Shown: positions 45,929 to 56,212, counted from the stretch's first letter. The stretch is DNA of 64,000 nt from an uncultured Clostridia bacterium (GCA_944383305.1 CALWOZ010000005.1:1-64000); one strand, 5' to 3'. Notes: generated from the sequence alone by a model not told the origin. Translations and numbers: made by a program.

Positions 45929-48900
45929 ATGAGTTTACCCAAAAAACAAGGACTTTATGACCCACAATTTGAACACGATAACTGTGGAATAGGTTTTATT
46001 GCTAATATAAAAGGTAAAAAAAGTCATAATATAATAACAGATGCTATACAAATACTTAAAAATCTCACCCATAGAGGTGGAGTTGGAAGTGAAGAAGACA
46101 CTGGAGATGGAGCAGGTATATTAACTCAAATTCCACATAAATTTATGCAAAAAGTATGTAAAAGTGAAGGAATAAACTTACCTGATGAAAAAGAATATGG
46201 AGTTGGTATGTTTTTTTGTTCACACAATGAAAATATAAGAAATAGAACTATAAAAACTCTTGAAAACATAATAAAAGAAGAAAATCAGGAAATTTTAGGA
46301 TTTAGAAATGTTCCTACTTTTAGCAAATGTATAGGTAAATCGGCTAAAGATTCTATGCCTTATATTATGCAAGTTTTTATAAAAAAATCAAGTAATATAA
46401 AATCAGAAGAAGACTTTGAAAGAAAGCTTTATATAATATCAAAAAGAGCAGAAAAAGAAATAAGATATCCAAGTGAAAATGACCCATATTTTTATTTTAC
46501 TTCTTTATCTTGTAAAACTATTGTATATAAAGGTATGCTTACGCCAGAGCAAGTGGATAGATTTTATATAGATTTATTAGATTTAGATTTTGAAAGTGCA
46601 CTAGCTTTAGTTCACTCTCGTTTTAGTACCAATACGTTTCCTAGTTGGGAAAGAGCACACCCTAATAGATACCTTATACATAACGGAGAGATAAATACTA
46701 TTAGAGGTAATGTAAATTGGATAAAAGCTCGTGAAAAAATGTTTGAAACAGAGGTTTTTTCTAAAGAAGATTTAGATAAAATATTACCAGTTATAAATGA
46801 AGACGGTAGTGACTCTGCTATGCTTGATAATTATATACAAATGCTTACTCTTTGTGGATATGGACTGCCTAAAGCTATTATGATGGCTATACCAGAACCG
46901 TGGGAAAATGATAAGGAGATGGATAAGGATAAAAGAGATTTTTATGCTTATAATAGCTTAATGGGAGAAGCGTGGGACGGTCCAGCTGCTGTTGGATTTA
47001 CAGACGGAGATTTAATAGGTGCTACTCTTGATAGAAATGGACTAAGACCAGCTAGATATTATGTCACAAAAGATGATTATGTAATATTATCATCAGAGGT
47101 AGGAGTTTTACCTATAAAAGAGGAGAATGTTGTTAAAAAAGATAGACTTACTCCAGGGAAAATGCTCCTTATAGACACTAAAGAAGGAAAAATAATAGAA
47201 GATAGAGAAATTAAAGAAAAAATAGCTAAAGAAAATCCTTATGGAGATTGGCTTAAAAATAATTTAGTATTTTTAGATAATATAGAAAGTAACAATAATG
47301 AAGAAAAAGAAAGCTTATCTTTACTTACAAGACAAAAAGCCTTTGGTTATGTAAAAGAAGACATAGAACTTACTATAAAAGATATTATTGAAAAAGGCGA
47401 AGACCCAATAGGTGCTATGGGTAATGATGCTCCTCTTGCTGTATTTTCTAGTCGTACTCAGCTTTTATACAACTATTTTAAACAACTTTTTGCTCAAGTT
47501 ACAAATCCACCAATAGATGCCATTAGAGAGCAAATTGTAACAAGTACAATATCTTATCTTGGTGGTGAGGGCAACCTATTAAACCCAAACAGTAAAAACT
47601 TTAAAAGAGTAAAATTAGACACACCTATACTTACAAATGACCAATTTAATAAAATAAAAAACCTTGACACTAAAGGATTTAAAGTAGCAACCATATCAAT
47701 AGTTTATAATAAAAATGAAAAAACTATGGAACAAGCTATAAATGATATATTTAGTCAAGTTGACGAACATATAAAAAATGGAGTTGGTATATTAATATTA
47801 TCAGATAAAGGTGTAGACAAGGACAATATGCCAATACCTTTATTATTAATATCATCAGGTGTTCACCATTATTTAATAAGAACAGGTCATAGGACAAAAA
47901 CAAGTATAGTATTACAATCGGCAGAACCTCGAGAAGTTCATCACTTTGCACTTTTAGTAGGATATGGAGCCAATGCTATAAACCCTTATTTAACTTTTGA
48001 AACAATAGAGGATATATTTGAAGATAGCGAAAAATCTATAAAAACGTATGTTAATGCAGTTACAAAAGGTATTATAAAAGTAATGTCTAAAATGGGTATA
48101 TCTACATTACAAAGTTATCAAGGGGCTCAAATATTTGAAGCACTTGGTATATGTGAAAAAGTTGTAGATAAATTTTTTACAAATACTACTACTAGAATAG
48201 GTGGTATAGACTTACAACATATAGAAAAAGAAGCCCAAATTAGACACGAAGAAGCTTTTTTAAATAATGAAGATTTAGAATATGGTGGAGAATACAAATG
48301 GCGTAAAGGTGGAGAATACCATATGTTTAATCCTCAAACTGTAACTTTGTTACAAAAGGCAGTTAGAGAGGGAGATTATAGCATATATAAAGAATATGCA
48401 AAACTTATGGATAGCCATAATGAAGGTTTATGTACTATTAGAAGTATGTTAGATATACGTTTTAACGATAAGCCTATTAATATAGACGAAGTAGAAAGTG
48501 TAGAAAGTATTGTAAAAAGATTTAAAACAGGTGCTATGAGTTATGGCTCTTTAAGTCAAGAGGCACACGAATGTTTAGCAATAGCTATGAACAGATTAGG
48601 AGCAAAATCTAATAGTGGTGAAGGTGGAGAAATACCAGAAAGATTTATACCTATGGAGAATGGAGACTCTAAATGTTCGGCTATAAAACAAGTAGCATCA
48701 GGACGTTTTGGCGTTTCTATAAATTATTTACAAAATGCAGTAGAAATTCAAATAAAAATGGCTCAAGGAGCAAAGCCAGGTGAAGGTGGACACTTACCAG
48801 GTAAAAAAGTATATCCGTGGATAGCAAAAGCAAGAAACTCTACACCAGGGGTTGGACTTATATCTCCACCACCTCATCACGACATTTATTCAATAGAAGA

Positions 48901-50449
48901 TTTAGCCCAACTTATACACGATTTAAAAAATGCTAATAAAGATGCTAGAATAAGTGTTAAATTAGTTAGTGAGGCTGGTGTTGGTACTATTGCTGTTGGG
49001 GTTGCTAAAAGTCTTGCCGATGTTATATTAATAAGTGGATATGACGGAGGAACAGGGGCTGCACCTCGAACTAGTATAAGACACGCAGGATTACCGTGGG
49101 AGCTTGGTCTTAGTGAAACTCATCAAGCATTATTATTAAATAATCTTAGAAACAGAGTTGTATTAGAAGCAGATGGTAAAATGTTGACAGGAAGAGATGT
49201 TTTAATATCTTGTCTACTTGGTGCCGAAGAATTTGGTTTTTCTACTGCTCCATTAATATCCATAGGCTGTGCTATGCTTAGAGTATGTCATATGGATACT
49301 TGTGCTGTAGGGGTTGCCACTCAAAATCCAGAACTTAGAAAAAGATTTAAAGGTAAGCCAGAGCACGTTGAAAACTTTATGAAATTTATAGCTATGGATT
49401 TAAGAGAGCAAATGGCTAATCTTGGATTTAGAACAATTGAAGAAATGGTTGGTCGTGTAGAAAAATTAGTACCTAAAAAAGTTGATAATTATAAAGCTAA
49501 AACAGTAGATTTATCTAGTATTTTGTATCAACCAAAAGGAAGTGTATCTGACAAAGAGAGATTTTTTAACACTCCACAAAATCATAATATAGAAAAATCT
49601 TTTGATTATAACACATTATTAAAGCTTTGCAAGCCAGCTATATATGAAGAAAAGACAGTTAATGCTAAATTTAAAATAACAAATATTAATCGTGTTTGTG
49701 GTACTGTTTTATCTAGTGAGATAGCTAAAATAAAAGGTGAAAAAGGCTTAAAAGAGGATACAATAAATCTTACCTTTGAAGGTTCAGCTGGTCAAAGCTT
49801 TGGTTCATTTTTATCTAGTGGTGTTACTATGAAAGTATTAGGAGATTGTAATGACTATGTAGGTAAAGGACTTAGTGGTGGTAAAATAATAGTTACACCA
49901 TCTGAAAAAAGTACCATTGTACCAGAAGAAAATGTTATAATAGGTAATGTAGCATTATTTGGCGCTATAAAAGGTGAGGCTTATATAAATGGTATAGCTG
50001 GAGAGCGTTTTTGTGTAAGAAATAGTGGTGCTACTGCCGTTGTAGAAGGAATAGGAGAGCACGGACTTGAATATATGACAGGTGGTAAAGTTTTAATAAT
50101 TGGTAAAACAGGCAGAAACTTTGGTGCTGGTATGAGTGGTGGTATGGCTTATGTTTATGATGAAGACGGAAACTTTTCAAATAAATGTAATATGGAGCTT
50201 ATTATTTTAGAAGACCTTAATGATGAAGACAAACAAGACTTAAAACAAATGTTACAAAATCACTATAAATATACAAATAGTCAAAAAGCTAAAAAATTAT
50301 TAGATAATATAGATTTAGAATTAAATAAATTTATAAAAGTTATACCAAAGGCTTATAAAGAAATTATAGAACAAATAAAATTAGCTAAATCACAAGGTTT
50401 ATCTGAAGATGAGGCTATGATGAAAGCATTTTTGGATACTGTAAAATAA
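45929..50449 (+). CDS. gltB: Glutamate synthase, large subunit
   Basis: The enzyme transfers the amide of glutamine to 2-oxoglutarate. Its 1506 residues contain the N-terminal glutaminase domain, with the catalytic cysteine in DNCGIGF (Cys19, exposed by propeptide removal), the central domain, the FMN-binding synthase domain (GAKPGEGGHLPG, GYDGGTGAAPRTS), the 3Fe-4S cysteines in CAMLRVCHMDTC, and the C-terminal beta-helix with repeated G-x-x-G-x-G units. No small subunit (gltD) follows. It may use a partner encoded elsewhere or ferredoxin. Confidence 0.96.
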   Translation: MSLPKKQGLYDPQFEHDNCGIGFIANIKGKKSHNIITDAIQILKNLTHRGGVGSEEDTGDGAGILTQIPHKFMQKVCKSEGINLPDEKEYGVGMFFCSHNENIRNRTIKTLENIIKEENQEILGFRNVPTFSKCIGKSAKDSMPYIMQVFIKKSSNIKSEEDFERKLYIISKRAEKEIRYPSENDPYFYFTSLSCKTIVYKGMLTPEQVDRFYIDLLDLDFESALALVHSRFSTNTFPSWERAHPNRYLIHNGEINTIRGNVNWIKAREKMFETEVFSKEDLDKILPVINEDGSDSAMLDNYIQMLTLCGYGLPKAIMMAIPEPWENDKEMDKDKRDFYAYNSLMGEAWDGPAAVGFTDGDLIGATLDRNGLRPARYYVTKDDYVILSSEVGVLPIKEENVVKKDRLTPGKMLLIDTKEGKIIEDREIKEKIAKENPYGDWLKNNLVFLDNIESNNNEEKESLSLLTRQKAFGYVKEDIELTIKDIIEKGEDPIGAMGNDAPLAVFSSRTQLLYNYFKQLFAQVTNPPIDAIREQIVTSTISYLGGEGNLLNPNSKNFKRVKLDTPILTNDQFNKIKNLDTKGFKVATISIVYNKNEKTMEQAINDIFSQVDEHIKNGVGILILSDKGVDKDNMPIPLLLISSGVHHYLIRTGHRTKTSIVLQSAEPREVHHFALLVGYGANAINPYLTFETIEDIFEDSEKSIKTYVNAVTKGIIKVMSKMGISTLQSYQGAQIFEALGICEKVVDKFFTNTTTRIGGIDLQHIEKEAQIRHEEAFLNNEDLEYGGEYKWRKGGEYHMFNPQTVTLLQKAVREGDYSIYKEYAKLMDSHNEGLCTIRSMLDIRFNDKPINIDEVESVESIVKRFKTGAMSYGSLSQEAHECLAIAMNRLGAKSNSGEGGEIPERFIPMENGDSKCSAIKQVASGRFGVSINYLQNAVEIQIKMAQGAKPGEGGHLPGKKVYPWIAKARNSTPGVGLISPPPHHDIYSIEDLAQLIHDLKNANKDARISVKLVSEAGVGTIAVGVAKSLADVILISGYDGGTGAAPRTSIRHAGLPWELGLSETHQALLLNNLRNRVVLEADGKMLTGRDVLISCLLGAEEFGFSTAPLISIGCAMLRVCHMDTCAVGVATQNPELRKRFKGKPEHVENFMKFIAMDLREQMANLGFRTIEEMVGRVEKLVPKKVDNYKAKTVDLSSILYQPKGSVSDKERFFNTPQNHNIEKSFDYNTLLKLCKPAIYEEKTVNAKFKITNINRVCGTVLSSEIAKIKGEKGLKEDTINLTFEGSAGQSFGSFLSSGVTMKVLGDCNDYVGKGLSGGKIIVTPSEKSTIVPEENVIIGNVALFGAIKGEAYINGIAGERFCVRNSGATAVVEGIGEHGLEYMTGGKVLIIGKTGRNFGAGMSGGMAYVYDEDGNFSNKCNMELIILEDLNDEDKQDLKQMLQNHYKYTNSQKAKKLLDNIDLELNKFIKVIPKAYKEIIEQIKLAKSQGLSEDEAMMKAFLDTVK

Positions 50450-50480
50450 TGTTGTTTTTAAAATAAATATATGTTAATAT

Positions 50481-50516
50481 AAAAATGTACTCATATTTTT
50501 GTGAGTGCATTTTTTA
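50481..50516 (+). terminator. Terminator of gltB
   Basis: The stem AAAAATGTACTCA pairs with TGAGTGCATTTTT (one G-T pair), with an eight-base loop and a T run, 31 bases after the stop. Confidence 0.85.
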
Positions 50517-50543
50517 TAAAATAATTAATATAATGAGGTTATT

Positions 50544-51230
50544 ATGGAACTATCCTTTAGATTAAATAAAATAGCAGACAAAGTTACTCAAAATAGTATT
50601 ATAGCCGATATAGGTACAGACCACGCATATATACCTATTTTTTTATATAAAAATAATAAAATAAAAAGCGCCATAGCTTGTGATATAAGTAAAGGGTCTT
50701 TACAAAAAGCTAAAGACAATATTTTTAAACATAATTTACAAGAAAATATACAAACAAGGCTTGGAAATGGACTTGAAAAAATAACTATACAAGATAACAT
50801 AGATACCATTATTATAGCAGGTATGGGTGGTATGCTTATGATAGATATTTTAAAAAGAGGACATAATATAGTAGAAAGTGCAAAAGAGTTAATTTTACAA
50901 CCACAAAAAGATATTGATAAAGTAAGAGAATATTTACATAAAAATAATTTAAAAATAATAGATGATGAAATGTTAAAAGATGATGGTAAATATTATACAA
51001 TAATCAAGGCTATAAAAGGTAAAGAACAAACTCCATATAAAAAAGAAGAATATATATTTGGAAGAATTGAGATAGAACAAAAAAGTAATATTTTAAAGGA
51101 ATATATAACTAAACAAATGTATAAAATGGAAATAGTTTTAAAAAATATAGAAAAAACTAATGTACAAAGCCGTATTTTAGAAATAGAAAATGAAATAAAA
51201 ATGTATAAGGAGGTCTTAAAATGTCTGTAA
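50544..51230 (+). CDS. trmK: tRNA (adenine(22)-N1)-methyltransferase
   Basis: This 228-residue SAM-dependent enzyme methylates A22 of tRNA. Motif I reads IADIGTDHAYIPI (21-33), then CDISKGSLQKA, and IIAGMGGMLM serves as motif IV. The C-terminal half is a coiled-coil helix region (about 165-228). The pairing with a NIF3-family gene downstream, overlapping by ten bases, is widely conserved in Firmicutes. Confidence 0.93.
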   Translation: MELSFRLNKIADKVTQNSIIADIGTDHAYIPIFLYKNNKIKSAIACDISKGSLQKAKDNIFKHNLQENIQTRLGNGLEKITIQDNIDTIIIAGMGGMLMIDILKRGHNIVESAKELILQPQKDIDKVREYLHKNNLKIIDDEMLKDDGKYYTIIKAIKGKEQTPYKKEEYIFGRIEIEQKSNILKEYITKQMYKMEIVLKNIEKTNVQSRILEIENEIKMYKEVLKCL

Positions 51231-52027
51231 AATGTAGTGATATTATAAATATTATGGAAGAATACGCAAATTCTAACTTAGCAGAAGACTGGGATAACGT
51301 TGGACTTATGGTAGGAGATGAAAACAAAACTATAAGTAAAATATTAGTAGCACTTGATATAGAGGATAAAATAATAGATGAGGCTATAGAAAAAAATTGT
51401 GATATGATTATAACTCATCACCCATTTATCTTTAAAGGTATAAAGTCTATAAAAGCATCGGATACAATAGGTGCAAGGATTATAAAACTTATAAAAAATA
51501 ATATTTGTGTATTTTCGGCTCATACAAACTTAGACATAGCTAAAAATGGAACTAATGATACTTTAGCTAATCTTTTAAACCTTGAAAAAATAAGTAACTT
51601 ATTTGAAAAGGATAATAGTGTAGTAGGGCTTGGTAGAGTAGGCGAACTTTTTGAAACTATGCCATTTTCTAAGTTAATAGAAAATGTAAAAAAAGTATTA
51701 AATTTAGATAGTTTAGTAGTGTCTGGAAGTTTAGATACACCAGTTAAAAAAGTAGGTATATGCACAGGAGCAGGTGGAGAGATAGACTTTATGTTACAAG
51801 CTGTATCAAAAGGGTGTGACGCCTATATAACTGGAGATATAAAATATCATAATTCTCAAGTGGCAAATGATTTAGGCTTATGTCTTATTGATGCAACTCA
51901 CTATGCTAGTGAGGCTATTATTATTCCAGTTATATGTGATTATATAAATAGCTGTTCAAGACGACTTAATATGAATATAGAGTGTATACCATCTAGTGTC
52001 AACGGACAAACATTAAATATTGTATAA
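51221..52027 (+). CDS. NIF3/DUF34 dinuclear metal-binding protein
   Basis: This 268-residue protein of the GTP cyclohydrolase I type 2/NIF3 family forms hexamers with a two-metal site. Metal ligands are visible in ITHHPF (about 65-70), SAHTNLD (near 105) and the C-terminal DATHYASE. It is the short form, without the inserted PII-like domain. The ribosome site AAGGAGG lies inside trmK. A molecular role is not established. Confidence 0.9.
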   Translation: MSVKCSDIINIMEEYANSNLAEDWDNVGLMVGDENKTISKILVALDIEDKIIDEAIEKNCDMIITHHPFIFKGIKSIKASDTIGARIIKLIKNNICVFSAHTNLDIAKNGTNDTLANLLNLEKISNLFEKDNSVVGLGRVGELFETMPFSKLIENVKKVLNLDSLVVSGSLDTPVKKVGICTGAGGEIDFMLQAVSKGCDAYITGDIKYHNSQVANDLGLCLIDATHYASEAIIIPVICDYINSCSRRLNMNIECIPSSVNGQTLNIV

Positions 52028-52040
52028 AAGGAGGGGTTTT

Positions 52041-53708
52041 ATGAAAGATATAAATGTAAAAGTACTATATAAAGGTAATGAAATTTTAAAAACCAATTTT
52101 AAAGAAGGTACTACTTTATATGATATAAAAGAACAATTAAAAGATAAGTTTGAGTATCCTATATTTTTAGCTAAAATAAATAATGAAAATATAGAACTTT
52201 TTAAAAAGATATATGAAGATTGTGAAATAGAATTTTTAGATATAGCCGATAAACACGGATATTTAGTTTATAAAAGAAGTGTTGCTTTATTAATGATAAA
52301 TGCTATAAGAAAAGTATTAGGAGAAGATACTAGAATATTTATAAAATATTCTATAAATCAAAACTGGTTTTGTGAAATAGAAAATATTCATATAACAGAA
52401 GAAATATTAAATAAAATATCAAATTATATGCTTAACACAACTGTAGAAAATAAAAAAATAACAAAAATGAATGTTCCTACTAATGAATGTATAAAGCTTT
52501 TAAATAAATATAAAATGCACGATAGAGCCAATGGACTTAGCTTTGTAAGAAAATCTTCTATAAATCTTTATAAATTAGAAGACACATATGACTATTTATA
52601 TGGCCCTATGGCAATAGATACAAAAGATTTAGCAGGGTTTAAACTTATAAAAAACGAAAATAATAGCTTTACATTAAACTTTTTAGATAGAAATAATCCT
52701 ACTGAACTTAAAGAGTATAAAAATATTAAAAAGCTTATAGAAGTATTTGAAGAATGTTCTAATTGGTCTAAAATTATAGGAGTTGATTATGCTAGCTCTT
52801 TAAATAGTGCTATATGTGAGGAAAGAATAGAAGAAATAATTTTAATATCTGAAGCCTTACAAGAAAAGAAAATAGCAAATATAGCAGATATGATAACTAA
52901 AAATAATAAAAAAGTAGTATTAATAGCAGGTCCATCATCTTCTGGTAAAACTACTTTTGCTAACAGAATATGTGTACAGTTAAAAGTAAACGGAATAAAA
53001 CCTTATGTTATATCATTAGATAACTATTATTTAGATAGAGGAAATGTACCTTTAGGTGAAGATGGAAAACCAGATTTTGAATCTTTAGAATCTCTTGATG
53101 TACAAAGAATAAACAAAGATATGGAAAGTCTTATAAAAGGCGAACCAACAGAAATACCTAAATTTAATTTTATTACAGGAAAAAGAGAAAAAGGCAAAGT
53201 AATAACCTTAAAAGAAAATGAAGTAATAATAATTGAGGGTATACACGGACTTAATGAAAAAGTAAGTCAAAATATAGATAAACAACATAAATTTAAAATT
53301 TTTATAAGTGCTTTAACTCAACTTAATATAGATAGTCATAATAGAATATCTACAACAGATGCAAGAATTTTTAGAAGACTTGTAAGAGACCATTATTTTA
53401 GAGGTTTTGGTGTAAGCAAAACTATACAAATATGGTCTGATGTAATGAAAGGGGAGGTAAAAAATATATTCCCATTTCAAGAAGAAGCAGATATTATATT
53501 TAATTCTGCATTAATATACGAACTTGCTGTGTTAAAACCTTTCGCAGAGCCATTATTATATAGAGTGACAAAAGATGAAGAAGAATATAGTGAAGCTACA
53601 AGGCTTATAAAGTTTTTAGATAGCTTTTTGCCTATAAATCGTTTAGATGCTATACCACCTAATTCTATTATTAGAGAGTTTATTGGTGGAAGTTGTTTTG
53701 AACATTAA
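52041..53708 (+). CDS. TGS-domain nucleoside (uridine) kinase
   Basis: This protein of about 555 residues has an N-terminal TGS-like domain (1-60), a threonyl-tRNA-synthetase-like second part with H and R motifs (about 60-210), and a C-terminal uridine kinase/phosphoribulokinase domain with the P-loop AGPSSSGKTTFANR (near 297) and the motif SLDNYYLDR. The start at 52041 follows AAGGAGGGG; the longer frame starts inside the previous gene. Such fusions are common in Clostridia. The phosphate acceptor is likely uridine or a related nucleoside. Confidence 0.9.
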   Translation: MKDINVKVLYKGNEILKTNFKEGTTLYDIKEQLKDKFEYPIFLAKINNENIELFKKIYEDCEIEFLDIADKHGYLVYKRSVALLMINAIRKVLGEDTRIFIKYSINQNWFCEIENIHITEEILNKISNYMLNTTVENKKITKMNVPTNECIKLLNKYKMHDRANGLSFVRKSSINLYKLEDTYDYLYGPMAIDTKDLAGFKLIKNENNSFTLNFLDRNNPTELKEYKNIKKLIEVFEECSNWSKIIGVDYASSLNSAICEERIEEIILISEALQEKKIANIADMITKNNKKVVLIAGPSSSGKTTFANRICVQLKVNGIKPYVISLDNYYLDRGNVPLGEDGKPDFESLESLDVQRINKDMESLIKGEPTEIPKFNFITGKREKGKVITLKENEVIIIEGIHGLNEKVSQNIDKQHKFKIFISALTQLNIDSHNRISTTDARIFRRLVRDHYFRGFGVSKTIQIWSDVMKGEVKNIFPFQEEADIIFNSALIYELAVLKPFAEPLLYRVTKDEEEYSEATRLIKFLDSFLPINRLDAIPPNSIIREFIGGSCFEH

Positions 53709-53710
53709 AT

Positions 53711-53760
53711 AAGATAAAAAAGCCATATTGATTAAATTCAATAAGGCTTTTTTATCTTAT
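53711..53760 (+). terminator. Terminator of the nucleoside kinase gene
   Basis: AAGATAAAAAAGCC pairs with GGCTTTTTTATCTT, with an inner ATTGA/TCAAT pair. The stem starts two bases past the stop. Repeat copy G starts at its end. Confidence 0.85.
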
Positions 53761-53902
53761 TTAAGCTATGACTTTATTATTCAAGATAAAATTTATAAAC
53801 TTACTTTTGGTTTTAAAAATATTGCAATTTAAGAATTGTAAAATATCTAAGGAAAATAATGGGAAAAGCTATTTTTGATACTTTATATCAAAAAAATTGA
53901 TT
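53759..53902 (+). repeat. Dispersed intergenic repeat, copy G
   Basis: The start TTTAAGCTATGACTTTATTA is followed by AAATTTATAAACTTACTTTT and ATATTGCAATTTAAGAATTG. The terminal hairpin reads TTTTTGATAC-TTT-ATATCAAAAA (53872-53894), that is, with its loop in the opposite sense to the other copies. The following 250 bases up to the next gene are AT-rich and hold no other feature. Confidence 0.85.
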
Positions 53903-54156
53903 ACTCTTTTGCCATATCTAATTTTAGTGCGTTCTATATATGGATTTTTAGGATTATTGGTCAATTAATGGCGACATTTGATTACTCCTTTCTTTATCTA
54001 TACAAATATTATAGTATGTAGCAAATTCTCAATGTTTAAATTAATAATTTTTAACACTAAAAAATAAAGTTAAAAACCCTAATATAAATATAGTTTTAGT
54101 TGATTATTAGAGTTATATATGATATAATTATATAAAGTATTAAAGGAGGGTTAATT

Positions 54157-55038
54157 GTGAACGTAAATAAAAATTACAAAGATAGTTTATTTACAAGGTT
54201 ATTTTCTAATAAAGAAGAAATAATAAGTTTGTATAATGCTATTAAAGATACAAATTATGAATCCTACAATACAGATATAAACATAATAACCCTTGATGAT
54301 GTATTATTTATGGATAGAAACAATGATTTATGTTTTACAATAAATGATAAATTAGTTGTTTTGATTGAACACCAAAGTTCTATTAACCAAAATATGCCTT
54401 TAAGATTTTTACTTTATATTGCTAGAGAATACGAAAAAATATTAGATAATACAAATATATATAAATCAAAGTTAGTAAAAATTCCTAAACCAGAATTTAT
54501 TGTTCTCTATAATGGAGAAAGCAAATATCCTAAATATAATAAACTTTATTTATCAGATGCGTTTTGCGATAAAACTAATTTAAACTTAGAATTAGTTGTA
54601 GATGTAATAAATATAAATTATGAAGAAAATAATAACTTAGTAGAAAAATCTATTACTTTGAATGATTACAGCTATTTTATATACCTTGTAAGAAAATATA
54701 TAAAAGAAAATAAAAATACTATTGAAAAAAGTAAACTATTGGAATATTGTATAACAAAGGCAATAAAAGAATGTATAGAAAAAAATATATTAAAAGAGTT
54801 TTTAAAAGAAAATGGAAGTGAGGTAATAAATATGATAAATACAAAGTTTAATTTAGAAGATGCTAAATTAGTTTGGAAACAAGAAGCTTTTGAAGATGGT
54901 TTTCAAGATGGTGTTAAACAAGGAATGATCAAACAAATTAGATCTTTAAAAGAATTTGGCATAGAAAATAGTAAAATTATATCCAAAATAAAAGAAGATT
55001 ATAATGTAACAGAAGAAGAAATAAAAAAATATTTATAA
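54157..55038 (+). CDS. Rpn-family PD-(D/E)XK nuclease / putative transposase
   Basis: This 293-residue protein matches the Rpn (recombination-promoting nuclease, formerly YhgA-like transposase) group. The opening KDSLFTRLFSNKEE and the catalytic strand LVVLIEHQSS, with Asp before it in the FMDRNNDLCF region, form the PD-(D/E)XK core (about 10-130). The C-terminal tail EDGFQDGVKQGMIKQIRSL is the familiar repeat-like end of this group. Translation starts at GTG, after GGAGGG. It stands alone, with its own terminator. Its activity and mobility are unproven. Confidence 0.88.
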   Translation: MNVNKNYKDSLFTRLFSNKEEIISLYNAIKDTNYESYNTDINIITLDDVLFMDRNNDLCFTINDKLVVLIEHQSSINQNMPLRFLLYIAREYEKILDNTNIYKSKLVKIPKPEFIVLYNGESKYPKYNKLYLSDAFCDKTNLNLELVVDVININYEENNNLVEKSITLNDYSYFIYLVRKYIKENKNTIEKSKLLEYCITKAIKECIEKNILKEFLKENGSEVINMINTKFNLEDAKLVWKQEAFEDGFQDGVKQGMIKQIRSLKEFGIENSKIISKIKEDYNVTEEEIKKYL

Positions 55039-55041
55039 TTT

Positions 55042-55075
55042 TAGACTAGGATTAAACTCCTAGCCTATTTTTTTA
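55042..55075. terminator. Terminator between the Rpn and stalk-domain genes
   Basis: TAGACTAGGA pairs with TCCTAGCCTA (one mismatch) with a six-base loop and a T run on the + strand. It lies between convergent genes. Confidence 0.8.
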
Positions 55076-56080
55076 TTCATATATTGCTGTTTTTGTATTA
55101 CTGTCCCATTTTACATTCATTCCTAATGCTTCTCCTAATGATCTAAATGGTACAAACACTCTTCCATCTTTTATTTCTGGTACTATGCTATTACCCATAT
55201 TAATAGATTTTCCATCTACAATCATATTATTATTCCCTACTGTAAATTTTATAGATTTATTATCTTTAAATATAGCAACTGTTTTAGTATTACTATCCCA
55301 CATCATATTATCTTCACCTACTAATGCTACTGATACAAATCTTAATGGAACATATACTGAATTATTACTATTATTTATATATGCTGGAGTATCTAATGCT
55401 ACACTTAATTCATTTACTGTAGCTACTTTTTCTCCTACTTTTAATTTTACAGATTTGGCACTTTCGTTTTTTGTATTTGAATTTGTTGATATACTTTGTG
55501 TTTCTTGTTCAGTTATTTTTTTATCTTCTATTATTGTTTGATTATCTCCTGTTCCATATACTGCCTTTTTAGCTGAAAATATTTCATTATTTTCATATTT
55601 AAAATCTCTTGAGTTTAATTGATCAGGTGTATGATATGGTAAATATACAGTAGTATTACTATCTAAAAATGCTGCCTCTTCTATATATTCTATAGTTGAT
55701 GGAATTGTCACACTTTCTAGATTGTAGTAATTCATAAAAGCATCTGCTTCTATTCTTTTTTTGTTGTTATTTTTTTTGCCCAAACACCATTTAAGCATAT
55801 TCATAAAGCTATGTACTTCTTCTCCTGTCAATATTTCAGATATAGATTTTTTACCTGGAATAGTATCTATTTGAAAATCTATTTCTTCTATCAAGCTATC
55901 AATAAATTCTTCATTACCAAAGTTATCTAATACATAATTTCTTACTTCTTCGTAATTTATATAATATTCTTTATCCATATTTTCATAAACATAATCTATA
56001 TTAACCATTTCTATAACTCTTTCTCTATTTTTATTTATAAAAAGATTTACAAAATACACTTGTCCTTTTCCTGTAGCCAT
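55073..56080 (-). pseudogene. Stalk-domain (copper amine oxidase N-like) surface protein, 5' end lost
   Basis: The 335-residue frame has a mixed N-terminal part, one LRR_5 unit (IEADAFMNYYNLESVTIPST) near 110-135, a polar linker (about 185-205) and two Cu_amine_oxidN1-type stalk units (VYVPLRFVS, VFVPFRSLG). Such proteins are exported, yet no signal peptide is present. The frame stays open for 15 codons before the first ATG and then hits a stop, and no ribosome site precedes the ATG. It looks like a truncated gene, though a non-canonical start cannot be excluded. Confidence 0.6.
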
Positions 56081-56167
56081 AAGTGTTTTACTTATTTTAC
56101 CTTTTATTTCACTTTCCTTAACTGCTTATATAAATAATACTTAAGTTTTTGTAGTATTATTTTTTAT

Positions 56168-56205
56168 TCAACATTAAGTCTTTTATTTTTCTTTTAATGT
56201 TGTAG
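56168..56205. other. Inverted repeat CAACATTAA/TTAATGTTG
   Basis: A nine-base or longer stem with a T-rich loop lies in the gap between the stalk-domain frame and the spoVA genes. It may be an old terminator. A remnant of the dispersed repeat follows at once. Confidence 0.45.
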
Positions 56206-56212
56206 ATTTATT

